Shown here: piece after piece, positions 18,693 to 27,951 of the stretch
Numbering within the stretch: the first letter of the stretch is position 1
Layout: the number at the start of each line of letters is the position of its first letter
Assembly: GCF_003314975.1 (NCBI RefSeq)
Contig: NZ_QNRF01000008.1
Span: forward strand, 62,001-126,000
Source: Marinomonas aquiplantarum
GTDB lineage: Bacteria > Pseudomonadota > Gammaproteobacteria > Pseudomonadales > Marinomonadaceae
Reading direction: 5' to 3'
DNA length: 64,000 nucleotides
The notes under the pieces: model-generated
What the model was told of the DNA's origin: nothing
The model's database searches: none
The model's input: only the letters and a program-made list of their open reading frames with translations
Made by a program: the position numbers and the translations under genes

Positions 18693-20402
18693 TTAGCCTC
18701 GGTAGCGTTTATTTTTCGCTTCTTTGACTGTGTTTAAATCGACCAAAACCAAACCGTCCACACAGTAACCAAAATCGGCATCCACACCAAAGTCTAAGAA
18801 GCGAACGCCACCAGGTTCACACAACTCACTGTACTGCTTGAATAAGGTTGGCACGCTGGCACCAAAGTGACCGAGTTGCTCCTTCAATACTTTAAAATCT
18901 TCCTCGTAGTTATCGCCAGCAAACATATTTTGAATAATGTCTTTGTGTTCTGGGTTCACCTGATAAGGGGTGAACGAACGTGCCAAATGCTCTTTATCGG
19001 CAAAATACAGTTGGTAAAACGACACAATAAAATCTTTGGCGGCTTGTGGATAACTGTTGCTTAAGCTGACAGGGCCAAACATATAGCGAATCTCTGGATG
19101 ACGATTTAAATAGGCACCGATGCCGTACCATAAATAATCTAAGCTGCGTTTGCCCCAGTATTTTGGCTGTACAAAGCTACGCCCCAGCTCGATGCCTTGC
19201 TCAAAATACGGTTCCATATCACAGGAGTAGCGGAATAATTCGGCACTGTAAATACGATTAGGTGACTCTTCCTTCATGTAGCGAGCCACTTCACCAATGC
19301 GGTATGCGCCAACGATTTCCAATTCTTCTTCGTCCCACAGAATCAGGTGACGATAATATTGGTCAAACTTGTCCAAGTCGGAGCGCTCTCCCGTGCCTTC
19401 GCCTACTTTACGAAACGCGACTTCCCGTAAACGGCCAATTTCTTTCATGGTGACCGACGCGGCATCGTAGTCGAACAAGTAAATTTGCTTGTTGTCTTTA
19501 GTGCTGCCAAGGTGCTCAGACTGTTTTAATTCGTGTTTAATCAACTGACGATTTTGCGGATGATCAACCGTTTTTTCTGTTTTTAATAATGGCTTCTTGC
19601 CTTTGGCAATGCGGTACAGATGGCGTTTGACCAGCTTATTCTTTTCTTTGTCGCTTAATGGTAATTGCGCCAATTCTTGGATAGGAATGGCTTGACCCAC
19701 TTGCATTGGAATCTTGCGGTTACGCTGGCGAAACATTTCATTGGCAAGTTGAATGGTAGATAACGGCCGATACACCAAGGAGCTGGTGTAAAACAGCATG
19801 GAGTTGCGGCCACCAATGTGCACTGGCAGTAATGGACTGTTGGTTTTTTGCGCCAATTTAAGGTAGTTCTGATTCCATTTCTGGTCTTTTACGCCACTGG
19901 GTGACATACGAGAGACTTCGCCAGCCGGAAAAATAATAATGGCTTCTTCATTATGTAGGCAGTTCATGATGGCTTTGAGTTGCTGGCGGCCGGTTTTGCC
20001 ACCTAGATTGTCGACTGGCAAGACTAAGTCTTTTAAGCCGTCGAAGCCCATTAACATATCATTGGCGACGATTTTAACATCAGGGCGAATTTCACCCACT
20101 AAACGTAGTAATGCCAAACCGTCGAGAGCGCCAAGGGGATGATTGGCGATTATCATAACGCGACCTACCGCAGGAATATTACGACGATCCATCTGGCTGA
20201 CTTGATAGCCAAAGTTGAAATGATCCAAGACGCGATCTATGAATTCAAAACCAGCACAACTGTCGTTTTGCTCAAGAAACTCGTTCACTTCATTTTCATG
20301 AAACAAGCGTTTTAATAGGCTTAGCGTTGGGCGAGTGATGAGTGGACTTTTGTCGAAAAACTGAGGTGATTTACTGGCAATCATTTGCTCGACTTGTATC
20401 AC
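18693..20402 (-). CDS. olsF: two-domain acyltransferase, OlsF-like (ornithine-lipid synthase candidate)
   Basis: About 569 residues. The N-terminal half is a PlsC-type lysophospholipid acyltransferase with the NHPLGALDG (H-x4-D) motif and FPAGEVSRM. The C-terminal half (about 310-560) is a GNAT-like N-acyltransferase of the OlsB/hemolysin type, with ELFRYSCDM and ELGRSFVQPKYWGKRSLDYLW segments. This order is that of OlsF, which makes ornithine lipids in one polypeptide. I chose the GTG at 20402, which has GGAG upstream; the frame extends to a TTG at 20468. Ornithine lipids replace phospholipids under phosphate limitation or stress. Confidence 0.75.
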   Translation of the reverse strand: MIQVEQMIASKSPQFFDKSPLITRPTLSLLKRLFHENEVNEFLEQNDSCAGFEFIDRVLDHFNFGYQVSQMDRRNIPAVGRVMIIANHPLGALDGLALLRLVGEIRPDVKIVANDMLMGFDGLKDLVLPVDNLGGKTGRQQLKAIMNCLHNEEAIIIFPAGEVSRMSPSGVKDQKWNQNYLKLAQKTNSPLLPVHIGGRNSMLFYTSSLVYRPLSTIQLANEMFRQRNRKIPMQVGQAIPIQELAQLPLSDKEKNKLVKRHLYRIAKGKKPLLKTEKTVDHPQNRQLIKHELKQSEHLGSTKDNKQIYLFDYDAASVTMKEIGRLREVAFRKVGEGTGERSDLDKFDQYYRHLILWDEEELEIVGAYRIGEVARYMKEESPNRIYSAELFRYSCDMEPYFEQGIELGRSFVQPKYWGKRSLDYLWYGIGAYLNRHPEIRYMFGPVSLSNSYPQAAKDFIVSFYQLYFADKEHLARSFTPYQVNPEHKDIIQNMFAGDNYEEDFKVLKEQLGHFGASVPTLFKQYSELCEPGGVRFLDFGVDADFGYCVDGLVLVDLNTVKEAKNKRYRG

Positions 20403-20576
20403 AATGGCGCTCCGTTCTGAATAAACTTTTGATGATTTATTGTTCAGATTAGAGTGTCGGTGTGACAAAGAAGTGACGTTAATGTGGCGAAAACATGACC
20501 AATTTGTAACAGAAAAAAGTCATGCTTTTTGGTGTCTTGAGTTTTATGACAGTATTTATGAGATTAACAGGAAGGG

Positions 20577-20786
20577 TTATTGAGGCGAATTGTCTTCGTC
20601 GGCGTCGTCTTCTTCAAAGCGATAAAAGAAATTCCACACGCAGTAGATGGTCAGTAACGCGGCAAAACCGGCCCACATGGGTTCATCGTAGAGCCATTCA
20701 ATGCTGGCCCAGACTGCACAAGTTAATGTCGCGACGACACGACGCCAAAATGGCTTGAAAAATTGACGATCAGTTTCACTTAGCAT
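20577..20786 (-). CDS. small two-helix membrane protein, DUF3329-like
   Basis: About 69 residues from the ATG at 20786. The motif DRQFFKPFWRRVVATLTCAV precedes two short transmembrane helices and an acidic tail (RFEEDDADEDN). The FFKP.WRR start and WASIE/WAGF helices resemble small DUF3329 proteins, which is a tentative match. The frame continues to 20825, but the stronger start is at 20786. Function unknown. Confidence 0.5.
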   Translation of the reverse strand: MLSETDRQFFKPFWRRVVATLTCAVWASIEWLYDEPMWAGFAALLTIYCVWNFFYRFEEDDADEDNSPQ

Positions 20787-20897
20787 AATCAATCCAACCA
20801 AATAGAAATGGGCAGGCTCACACAAATTTCGTTGAAGAGTACATGACTTATCAATAGATAATGTTGTTGTGTCGTAATGTGCGTGAGCCTGAAGGTG

Positions 20898-21080
20898 TTA
20901 TTGCGCTTTTGTTTTGCTGTTGCCCAAAGAAATATGGCGCGATCCAGTTAATTGAGATTGGCCACTCACACCAGAATCGATTTTGTTAATTTGGCCACCT
21001 TTCGCGAGAAATTCTTGCATTTGTTTTTCGATGGATTCCGAGGTTTCCGTTGCGGCTGGCTGTTTCTTTTTTGTTGCCAT
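20898..21080 (-). CDS. small basic hypothetical protein
   Basis: A 60-residue hydrophilic protein with a Lys/Ala/Thr-rich head and a central amphipathic segment EKQMQEFLAKGGQINKIDSG. Short proteins with an 'EFLAKGG-x-I' segment occur in many gammaproteobacteria without known function. AAGGA precedes the ATG. It stands between the OlsF and ChrR regions. Confidence 0.55.
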   Translation of the reverse strand: MATKKKQPAATETSESIEKQMQEFLAKGGQINKIDSGVSGQSQLTGSRHISLGNSKTKAQ

Positions 21081-21263
21081 GACTGGTAGTCCTTGTTGTT
21101 TAATTGAGCAACCACTATATCAGAGTTTCACATTTTTTTCTTGTTGTGGGTGAAAAACATCCGTATGTGGGTGGTGGCTAAAAGAAGCAACAAATCAAAG
21201 CAACAAACAGAAGCAATCCTTCGCGTTCTGTTTGAAACGTGCTTTTAGGCGTGTGTAGAGGGG

Positions 21264-21956
21264 TTACAAACTGGTATGAGGGTGGTATCGACGCAATATT
21301 GGGTTCAACAAGCGGGTAAACCAACCAGTAAACTCAATTGGCGCATCCAGCACCGTTAGACAAATGCACTCGGCGTCTTTGGTGACGATAGGCTTGTGCT
21401 TGTGTCGAGCATCGCGGCTAATGAAATCCCCTTGTCGGTAAATGCCTGTTTCGTCGGAGAAGGCACCTTCCAATACCAGAGTAATTTCATCACCAGTATG
21501 AGTGTGAGTTGGCATGTGAGCGCCTGCTTTTACTCGCGTTAAGGCAATCTGAGCGCCGCCTTCTTCATTATGAAGGGTGGCAATTTTAAACGAAGGCGAT
21601 AAATGCATCCAAGTCAGGTCGTCGTAGCCTTTGGTAATAAATTGACGCAGGCTTTTTGGAATCTGGTAACCATTGTCTTCGATACGTTCAACGGTTTTCG
21701 TCGTTAGACTCGTGTCAGCAGAAGTATCCTGCTGTTCTAGTCTGGCAAAAAATTGATCTTTCAAATGTCTTAATTCTTGAGGCGGCATGCGGTTTTGTTC
21801 AAACAGCTGAGCCCCCAACATTTCTAATTTTTTCACTTGTTGCTGACACTCAGGGCAGTGCTCTAAGTGGGTGGAAACACACAAAGAGTGTGACAGAGGC
21901 AAAGCGCCTGCCGCATAGTCCGTTAATGTTTCTATTGATGGATGGTAGTGGGTCAT
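21264..21956 (-). CDS. chrR: ChrR-type cupin anti-sigma factor
   Basis: About 230 residues. The N-terminal zinc anti-sigma domain has the H...H-x3-C-x2-C pattern in STHLEHCPECQQQVKKLE (near 30-47). The C-terminal cupin has GAHMPTHTHTGDEITLVLEG and DARHKHKP metal-type ligands. ChrR proteins hold an ECF sigma factor inactive and release it on singlet oxygen or organic peroxide stress. It starts 7 bp after the sigma gene; AGAGG supports the ATG at 21956. The pair faces a lipid-modification operon it probably controls. Confidence 0.88.
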   Translation of the reverse strand: MTHYHPSIETLTDYAAGALPLSHSLCVSTHLEHCPECQQQVKKLEMLGAQLFEQNRMPPQELRHLKDQFFARLEQQDTSADTSLTTKTVERIEDNGYQIPKSLRQFITKGYDDLTWMHLSPSFKIATLHNEEGGAQIALTRVKAGAHMPTHTHTGDEITLVLEGAFSDETGIYRQGDFISRDARHKHKPIVTKDAECICLTVLDAPIEFTGWFTRLLNPILRRYHPHTSL

Positions 21957-21962
21957 CAAATA

Positions 21963-22538
21963 CTACCTCTTTACGTAAATGGTCAGTTTCTGGAGTGCCA
22001 AGCGGACTCTAGATTTTATGGTTCCAAGCGGTAGGGATAACTCTTCCGCTGCTTCTTTATGAGTTTTACCTTCCAAATACACTTTGGACAAAACTTGTCG
22101 CTGGTCAACAGGCAGTTTTTTGAGGCTTTGTTGGATCATTTGTTGATCTCGCTTTTGCTGCGCATCCTGAAACGGATCTGAGTTTTCATCAATAATGTTT
22201 TGCCATAGGTATTCTGGGTCAATATCAGACTGATAGCGGCTGTTCTTACGTAGGTAATCTATCCGAGCATTTCGCGCAATGGTAAATACCCAAGTATTAA
22301 GTGAAGCCGCTTCCGGTTTATATGTGTGCGCTTTATTCCAAATACGGATCATCACTTCTTGGGCGATGTCATCGGCCATCAAATTCGCGCCTGGCTGAGC
22401 GGCCAAACAAAAACTGCGAATCTTTGGCGCATAATGATCAAACAAACGTGCTAAAGCGACTTGATCCCGTTGCTCAGCAATGGCAAACATGTCTTGCACT
22501 CTTTGTTTGTCTGGTTCTATTTTGGTTGCGCTTTCCAT
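21963..22538 (-). CDS. ECF RNA polymerase sigma factor (ChrR-associated, RpoE of the Rhodobacter type)
   Basis: A 191-residue ECF sigma factor. Region 2 includes ADDIAQEVMIRIWNKA and TWVFTIARNARIDYLRK (about 70-105). Region 4 includes VDQRQVLSKVYLEGKTHKEA and LPLGTIKSRVRLALQKL. Pairing with ChrR places it in the group that responds to singlet oxygen. Its own promoter at 22615-22644 has the same sequence pattern as the divergent operon's, implying autoregulation. It is not the E. coli envelope-stress RpoE. Confidence 0.88.
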   Translation of the reverse strand: MESATKIEPDKQRVQDMFAIAEQRDQVALARLFDHYAPKIRSFCLAAQPGANLMADDIAQEVMIRIWNKAHTYKPEAASLNTWVFTIARNARIDYLRKNSRYQSDIDPEYLWQNIIDENSDPFQDAQQKRDQQMIQQSLKKLPVDQRQVLSKVYLEGKTHKEAAEELSLPLGTIKSRVRLALQKLTIYVKR

Positions 22539-22614
22539 TTATTACTCCGCTTCAGGAGAAAGGCCGACGAGGCCTGATCTGAATATTGTTCAATACTTGT
22601 ATCACTCAATATAA

Positions 22615-22644
22615 GCTTTACGTCGTGATATCTTTTTCGGATCA
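22615..22644 (-). promoter_or_regulatory. predicted ECF-sigma promoter for the sigma-chrR operon
   Basis: Reading the minus strand, TGATCC (22644-22639) is followed by 12 nt and ACGACGTAAAG. The -35 TGATCC matches the known recognition element of ChrR-linked sigma factors. It lies about 75-100 bp before the sigma start codon. Confidence 0.7.
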
Positions 22645-22677
22645 CTGTTTATTTTGAAAATGTCTAAAATAAAAAAG

Positions 22678-22707
22678 TGATCCAATTTGCGATTTACGAC
22701 GTTTAAA
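22678..22707 (+). promoter_or_regulatory. predicted ECF-sigma promoter for the lipid-modification operon
   Basis: TGATCC (22678-22683), 12 nt, then ACGACGTTTAAA. Element and spacing are the same as in the divergent promoter at 22615-22644. It lies about 50 bp before the first gene of the eight-gene operon. Confidence 0.7.
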
Positions 22708-22756
22708 ACTTTGATGGACAAAATAATGTCCTTAACGGTAACAACAAAGACAAGTG

Positions 22757-23206
22757 ATGTGTATGACGGACTCTCAATCGCCACCTAATCTTCAATTAAT
22801 CGATCGATTTAAAGATTTTTATCGTGATGTGAAGCATCCCAAGTTAGGAAGTATAGATCAGGTTTATGCTGATGATGTGCTTTTTAAAGACCCAGTGCAC
22901 GAGCTCAGAGGAGCTGAAGCACTGCATACTTACTTGTCTGAAATGAGTGTCAATGTACAAAGTGGGCGCTTTGAGTATCTCGATCAGATCGTTTCTGACG
23001 ACATGGCTTACATTAAATGGAACATGCATTTTAAGCACCCACGTTTGGGTAAAGACACCATCACAGTTCGAGGCATGAGTCAGGTGCAGTTCCATGATCG
23101 CATCTACTTTCATGAAGATGTATATGATTTAGGCCAACTTATTTATGAGCATGTTCCATTATTAGGTAGCGTGGTAAAAGGCCTAAAAAAGCGCCTAGCC
23201 GTATAG
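22757..23206 (+). CDS. SnoaL/NTF2-like protein, first gene of the sigma-controlled operon
   Basis: About 149 residues of a single alpha+beta-barrel of the nuclear-transport-factor-2/SnoaL type: an N-terminal helix (LIDRFKDFYRDVKHPKLGSI), then DQVYADDVLFKDPVHELRG and a C-terminal strand set. The family includes ligand-binding proteins, isomerases and small hydroxylase partners. In ChrR-linked operons it travels with the SDR and FAD genes that follow. The start may be 22757 or 22763; a GTG at 22754 is also in frame. No catalytic residue can be assigned. Confidence 0.75.
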   Translation: MCMTDSQSPPNLQLIDRFKDFYRDVKHPKLGSIDQVYADDVLFKDPVHELRGAEALHTYLSEMSVNVQSGRFEYLDQIVSDDMAYIKWNMHFKHPRLGKDTITVRGMSQVQFHDRIYFHEDVYDLGQLIYEHVPLLGSVVKGLKKRLAV

Positions 23207-23222
23207 GATGAAGGAGACAGCA

Positions 23223-23996
23223 GTGGAACCGCTTAATGATGAAAGTCAAAAGATTGTGTGGATTACAGGAGCCAGCTCAGGCATCGGTCTTGCTCTTGTG
23301 AAGCTGTACTTAAAGGCGGGTTGGCAAGTGATTGCCAGTGCTCGCACGCAAGGTGAATTAGCCAATTTAGTTGAACATGAAAGTCATCTTTCTTTTGTTG
23401 AGTTTGATATTGTCGACAAAGAAAAGATTGCACCTGTTCGGGATGCGCTTAGTCAACTAGCGCCACATCTGGACTGTGCAATACTTAATGCAGGAACTTG
23501 TGAATACCTTGATTTAGACGGTGATAAGACCGACTGGCAAATGATGGAACGGGTTATGTCGGTGAATTACTTTGGGTTGGTGAACAGTGTTGATGTTTGC
23601 TTGCCATTACTAAAGCACGCTTCGCAACCACATTTGGTCGGCGTTAGTTCTCAAGCGGTACAAGCGGCATTTCCTCGAGCTGAAGCCTATGGTGCAAGTA
23701 AAGCCGCTATTCGTTATTTTCTATCCTCACTGCGAATGGATTTAAAAGCCGATGGTATTGATGTTAGCTGTATTTTACCTGGTTTTGTGGACACACCATT
23801 AACGCGGAAAAATACCTTTGATATGCCTTTTCTTATGTCTTCCGATGAAGCGGCTAAACGAACCTACCAAGCCTTACAACATCGCCCTTATGAGTTTGCC
23901 TTTCCTAAGCGTCTATCGGCCTTACTTTGGTTGGGTCGCCACTTACCAAAATGGTGGTTAGGAAAGCTTGCCCCAAACAAAAATGACAATTTGTAA
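23223..23996 (+). CDS. short-chain dehydrogenase/reductase
   Basis: About 257 residues. The cofactor motif TGASSGIGLAL is near the N-terminus, NAGT in the central strand, and the catalytic Y-x3-K in AEAYGASKAAIRYF with the upstream Ser in VGVSSQAV. I chose the GTG at 23223 because AAGGAG lies 6 bp upstream; an in-frame ATG at 23208 overlaps that site. It follows the NTF2-like gene by about 16 bp. The substrate is unknown; the context suggests a lipid or fatty-acid intermediate. Confidence 0.82.
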   Translation: MEPLNDESQKIVWITGASSGIGLALVKLYLKAGWQVIASARTQGELANLVEHESHLSFVEFDIVDKEKIAPVRDALSQLAPHLDCAILNAGTCEYLDLDGDKTDWQMMERVMSVNYFGLVNSVDVCLPLLKHASQPHLVGVSSQAVQAAFPRAEAYGASKAAIRYFLSSLRMDLKADGIDVSCILPGFVDTPLTRKNTFDMPFLMSSDEAAKRTYQALQHRPYEFAFPKRLSALLWLGRHLPKWWLGKLAPNKNDNL

Positions 23997-24057
23997 CGAC
24001 AAAAAACACAGTTGCAGAATATCTTTATTAAGACATCCCAGTTTAAGGAGACGATGA

Positions 24058-25308
24058 GTGAAAATCGCCATTATTGGTTCAGGGATTTCCGGGCTAACCA
24101 GTGCTTATTTATTACAGAAACAACATGATGTGACGTTATATGAGTCAGCTGAGCGCATTGGTGGTCACACAGCTACCGTTGAGGTACAAGAAGCGGGAAA
24201 AATTCGTGCTATCGACACAGGTTTTATTGTTTTTAATGATTGGACTTACCCAAATTTCATTCGTCTGATGGATGAAATCGGTGTGGTTTCTAAGCCAACG
24301 GAAATGAGTTTTAGTGTCAGCTGTCAGCGCACGGGACTGGAATACGGTGGTAATAATCTCAATACCCTGTTTGCTCAACGTCGTAACTTATTGAATTTGC
24401 CTTATTTAGGCATGTTGAAAGACATTCTACGTTTTAATAAAGAAGCCATCCAAGACCTTGAAAACGGACAACTAAAAGCCGACATCACCCTTAGCGAATA
24501 CCTGCAAGATCGTGGCTATGGAAAGCGTTTTGCAGAGCATTACTTGATACCTATGGGCAGTGCCATTTGGTCTTCTACTTTGGATGAAATGATGGACTTC
24601 CCGTTGGTCTTCTTCGTACGGTTCTTTAAGAATCATGGACTTTTGAGTGTCAATGACAGGCCTCAATGGCGCGTTATCGAAGGTGGTTCTTCTGCTTATT
24701 TGCAACCTTTGGTAGATAGCTTTAAAGACAAGATTGTATTGAATGCTGATGTCAAAAAGGTGCAGCGTTCAGACGATGGCGTGGTTTTGGAGTTCGCCGA
24801 TGGGCATAGTGACATCTTCGATGAGGTTGTATTTGCCTGTCACAGCGACCAAGCGTTGGCTTTGTTGGCCGATCCAAGTAAAGACGAGCAAGACATTCTA
24901 AAGGCCATTCCATATCGTAATAACGATGTGGTATTGCACACAGATACACATTTATTGCCGAAAGCTAAGCTGGCTTGGTCAAGTTGGAATTATCACTTGA
25001 GTGATACTCGTGATGAACCTGCGACTCTCAGCTACAACATGAATATCCTTCAGCACCTCGACAGTGACACAACCTATGTCGTAACACTGAATCAGACAGA
25101 CATGATTGATCAGAGCAAGATTCTTGGTCGCTTTCAATATGCCCATCCAACTTTCACCTTAGAAGGGATTGAAGCTCAGTCTCGCTGGTCGGAAATTAAT
25201 GGTGTGAATCGTACTTGGTTCTGCGGCGCATATTGGCGAAATGGCTTCCATGAAGACGGTTGTTGGAGTGGCGTACGAGTCGCAGAAGGTTTGGGGGTAT
25301 CATGGTAA
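24058..25308 (+). CDS. FAD-dependent amine-oxidase-like oxidoreductase
   Basis: A 416-residue flavoprotein starting at GTG 24058 after AAGGAG. The dinucleotide motif [13 protein letters not shown] (residues 7-19) is followed by [13 protein letters not shown], the amine oxidase/desaturase-type FAD signature. The C-terminal [19 protein letters not shown] region closes the fold. Relatives sit next to DUF1365 and cyclopropane synthase genes in many proteobacteria, and in ChrR regulons such genes are linked to fatty-acid modification. It is probably a redox enzyme acting on membrane lipids. Confidence 0.82.
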   Translation: MKIAIIGSGISGLTSAYLLQKQHDVTLYESAERIGGHTATVEVQEAGKIRAIDTGFIVFNDWTYPNFIRLMDEIGVVSKPTEMSFSVSCQRTGLEYGGNNLNTLFAQRRNLLNLPYLGMLKDILRFNKEAIQDLENGQLKADITLSEYLQDRGYGKRFAEHYLIPMGSAIWSSTLDEMMDFPLVFFVRFFKNHGLLSVNDRPQWRVIEGGSSAYLQPLVDSFKDKIVLNADVKKVQRSDDGVVLEFADGHSDIFDEVVFACHSDQALALLADPSKDEQDILKAIPYRNNDVVLHTDTHLLPKAKLAWSSWNYHLSDTRDEPATLSYNMNILQHLDSDTTYVVTLNQTDMIDQSKILGRFQYAHPTFTLEGIEAQSRWSEINGVNRTWFCGAYWRNGFHEDGCWSGVRVAEGLGVSW

Positions 25309-25339
25309 CCTCAATCCTTCTGACGGTAAGGTTCATGAT

Positions 25340-26131
25340 ATGAATACTGACTCGTCCGTGAATCATCAAGCTCTGCACAGTGGCATTTACTATGGCACGG
25401 TACGTCATCGTCGCTTTACCCCGCGCCGCCATGCTTTTCAGTACCGCGTTTTCATGATGTATTTTGACCTAGATGAATTGGATCAGGTCTTTGCAATGAG
25501 TCCTTGGTGGTCGATGAAAAAATGGTCATTGGCACGCTTTGTCCGCCAAGACTATTTTGGTGGGCCAACACTGCCCATCAAACAAGCCGTTCAAGGCGAA
25601 GTCTTCAAACAGCTCGGGTTAAGTCTAAACGGTCCTGTTCGGATGCTAACCAATTGTCGCTATTTCGGTTTTATTATTAATCCCATAACAATTTACTACT
25701 GCTTTGACCATGAAGAGCAGCTGCAAGCCATGTTACTAGAAGTGACTAACACGCCTTGGGGAGAAAAAATCGCCTATGTTTTGAAATGTGATCCAAAACA
25801 TCAGGTTCAACGTATCCAATTCGACAAAGCCATGCATGTGTCGCCTTTTCATCCGATGAATCATTTTTATGACTGGCGAAGTAGTCAGCCAAGTCAGCAG
25901 TTAAGTGTCCACATGCAGAATAAAGTATTGCCGTCGCAAGAGTTGGTATTTGATGCGACCTTGGCGCTGGTAAGACAGCCAATGAGCGCATCTAATTTAC
26001 GCAAAGTATTGTTTTCTTATCCTTTCATGACCGCAAAAGTGGCATGGGGGATTTATTGGCAAGCCCTGAGATTGTGGCTAAAGAAAGTGCCATTTTACAG
26101 TCATCCAAAAACGTTCACTAAAGCAAAATAA
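25340..26131 (+). CDS. DUF1365 protein
   Basis: About 263 residues with the DUF1365 opening [20 protein letters not shown] and [16 protein letters not shown] further on. The family has no established reaction but is found between the FAD protein and cyclopropane synthase in many genomes. I chose the ATG at 25340 (TAAGG upstream); the frame opens at 25241 inside the previous gene. It is 31 bp after the FAD gene, so probably in the same transcript. Confidence 0.82.
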   Translation: MNTDSSVNHQALHSGIYYGTVRHRRFTPRRHAFQYRVFMMYFDLDELDQVFAMSPWWSMKKWSLARFVRQDYFGGPTLPIKQAVQGEVFKQLGLSLNGPVRMLTNCRYFGFIINPITIYYCFDHEEQLQAMLLEVTNTPWGEKIAYVLKCDPKHQVQRIQFDKAMHVSPFHPMNHFYDWRSSQPSQQLSVHMQNKVLPSQELVFDATLALVRQPMSASNLRKVLFSYPFMTAKVAWGIYWQALRLWLKKVPFYSHPKTFTKAK

Positions 26132-26152
26132 TGATTGAGAGGTTCCATTAGT

Positions 26153-27424
26153 ATGAGTTTGGTCAGTGCAGAAAATCAGAAACAAACTAATAAATCCTCA
26201 CCATCTCGCCTCGATAATATGTCCAGAAAAATGGTGTTTGCCATGCTTAATCGTCTTGCGATTGGCCATTTGACACTAGAGGAAGAGGGTATTGTGTTTT
26301 CTTTCGGGGAAGAGCGTCATTCCGCCAAACACATTGCGCACATTCGAGTTGAGAACCGTCACGTCTACCGAGATGTTTTCTTTAATAGCAGTATTGGTGC
26401 AGGTGAAGCCTACATGAAGGGGCATTGGAGTTCGCCGGATTTGGTGGGGGTGATTCGCCTGATGGTCGCCAACCTAAACTTGATTAACAAAATGGATCAG
26501 AAGAGACCATTTTGGTCGCGGATTGGTACGAAAATACTGCACAAGATGAATGCCAATACCAAGAAAGGTTCTCGTGAAAACATCTCTGCTCACTATGATT
26601 TAGGCAACGATTTCTTCTCTCTCTTTCTAGACCCAACCATGATGTATTCTGCGGCCTTCTATCCTGAGAAAAAAGCCTCACTGGAAGAAGCAGCTGTGTT
26701 TAAACTGGATCGCATTTGCCAAAAACTGCAACTCAAAGAAAGCGATCATTTGCTGGAAATTGGAACCGGTTGGGGCGGCATGGCGATTCACGCCGCAAAA
26801 CATTATGGCTGCCAAGTCACTACGACTACTATTTCCAAAGAGCAATATGACTTCGCTCAAGCACGAGTCAAAGCGGAAGGCTTAGAGGATAAAGTGACTT
26901 TGTTATTGGACGATTATCGAGATTTGCAAGGTCAGTATGACAAGCTGGTATCGATTGAAATGATCGAAGCCGTGGGCCATGAGTATTACGACAGTTATTT
27001 CTCTAAGTGCAGTGAACTATTGAAACCTGAAGGTTTAATGGTAATACAAGCTATCACCATCGCCGATCAACGTTACGATTATGCACGACGCTCGGTAGAC
27101 TTCATTCAACGCTACATCTTTCCTGGTGGCTGCTTACCATCTAATCAAGTCATCGCAGAAAAGATTTCGACCAAAACAGACATGCAAATCGTCGGTTTGG
27201 AAGACATCACAGAACATTATGCAAAAACCTTAGCAGACTGGCGGACACGTTTTCATGAGGCACGCCAAGACGTTGTTAAACAAGGTTTTGATGATGTTTT
27301 TTGCCGCATGTGGGATTTCTATCTAGCCTACTGTGAAGGTGGGTTCAAAGAGCGCGCGATCAGCACAGGTCAGTTTGTATTTGCCAAACCTGAGCACAGC
27401 TTAACTCTGCCTTCAGGAGTGTAA
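26153..27424 (+). CDS. cfa: cyclopropane-fatty-acyl-phospholipid synthase family methyltransferase
   Basis: About 423 residues. The S-adenosylmethionine motif LEIGTGWGGMAIHAA is near residue 200, preceded by SAHYDLGNDFFSLFLDP and followed by SIEMIEAVGHEYYDSYF, all typical of CFA synthases. Such enzymes methylate double bonds of membrane phospholipids, giving cyclopropane or, in some ChrR regulons, furan-type precursors. I used the ATG at 26153 rather than a TTG at 26135. It is the central enzyme of this operon. Confidence 0.9.
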   Translation: MSLVSAENQKQTNKSSPSRLDNMSRKMVFAMLNRLAIGHLTLEEEGIVFSFGEERHSAKHIAHIRVENRHVYRDVFFNSSIGAGEAYMKGHWSSPDLVGVIRLMVANLNLINKMDQKRPFWSRIGTKILHKMNANTKKGSRENISAHYDLGNDFFSLFLDPTMMYSAAFYPEKKASLEEAAVFKLDRICQKLQLKESDHLLEIGTGWGGMAIHAAKHYGCQVTTTTISKEQYDFAQARVKAEGLEDKVTLLLDDYRDLQGQYDKLVSIEMIEAVGHEYYDSYFSKCSELLKPEGLMVIQAITIADQRYDYARRSVDFIQRYIFPGGCLPSNQVIAEKISTKTDMQIVGLEDITEHYAKTLADWRTRFHEARQDVVKQGFDDVFCRMWDFYLAYCEGGFKERAISTGQFVFAKPEHSLTLPSGV

Positions 27425-27428
27425 TATT

Positions 27429-27950
27429 GTGGCAAAGAAGGCCATCATTAACGCGGTATTGTTTCAAACAATATGGTTTGTATGCCTTCTTATGGGGTCG
27501 TTTTGGGCGCTGCTGGCGACGGTTTGTTACCTTGTATGTCATCACCTATTTATCATGAAAAATCGTCGTGAATGGCGGTTGATCAGTGTCTTTCTGTTGT
27601 TAGGAGTGGTTGTGGATGGCAGTTTATTCCGCCTGTCTGTTTTTACTTCTGCCACAGAGTCTTGGACGACATTCGGGGTGCCACCAGTCTGGCTGTTGTG
27701 TCTGTGGGTCAGTGTTGCGACTTTATTCGCTCATAGTCTGTCTTTTTTAATAAAGCGATATGCTCTAGCGGCGGGCTTTGGTTTGATTGGTCCGACCATG
27801 AGTTATTTCGCTGGCGCGAAAATGGCTGGCATCACCTTGGCCTCACCACTCATTTATAGCTTGTTACTTGTCGCTGTCTTGTGGGCGATGATCTTGCCGT
27901 TTGGGGTTTGGCTGACCGATAAGTGGCAACTGACTGATAGGAAGGATTAA
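27429..27950 (+). CDS. DUF2878 membrane protein
   Basis: A 173-residue protein with about five transmembrane helices, starting at GTG 27429 with AGGAG upstream. The sequence pattern (NAVLFQTIWFVCLLMGSFWA and the closing LPFGVWLTDKWQLTD) fits DUF2878, a small integral-membrane family nearly always beside cyclopropane synthase and DUF3833 genes. It is 5 bp after the cfa gene. Function unknown; a membrane partner of the lipid enzymes is likely. Confidence 0.75.
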   Translation: MAKKAIINAVLFQTIWFVCLLMGSFWALLATVCYLVCHHLFIMKNRREWRLISVFLLLGVVVDGSLFRLSVFTSATESWTTFGVPPVWLLCLWVSVATLFAHSLSFLIKRYALAAGFGLIGPTMSYFAGAKMAGITLASPLIYSLLLVAVLWAMILPFGVWLTDKWQLTDRKD

Positions 27951-27951
27951 T

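Noticed and set aside
21963..22538. Envelope-stress RpoE identity for the sigma factor
   Set aside because: The partner is a ChrR cupin anti-sigma, not RseA, and the promoter is TGATCC-type, not GAACTT-type.
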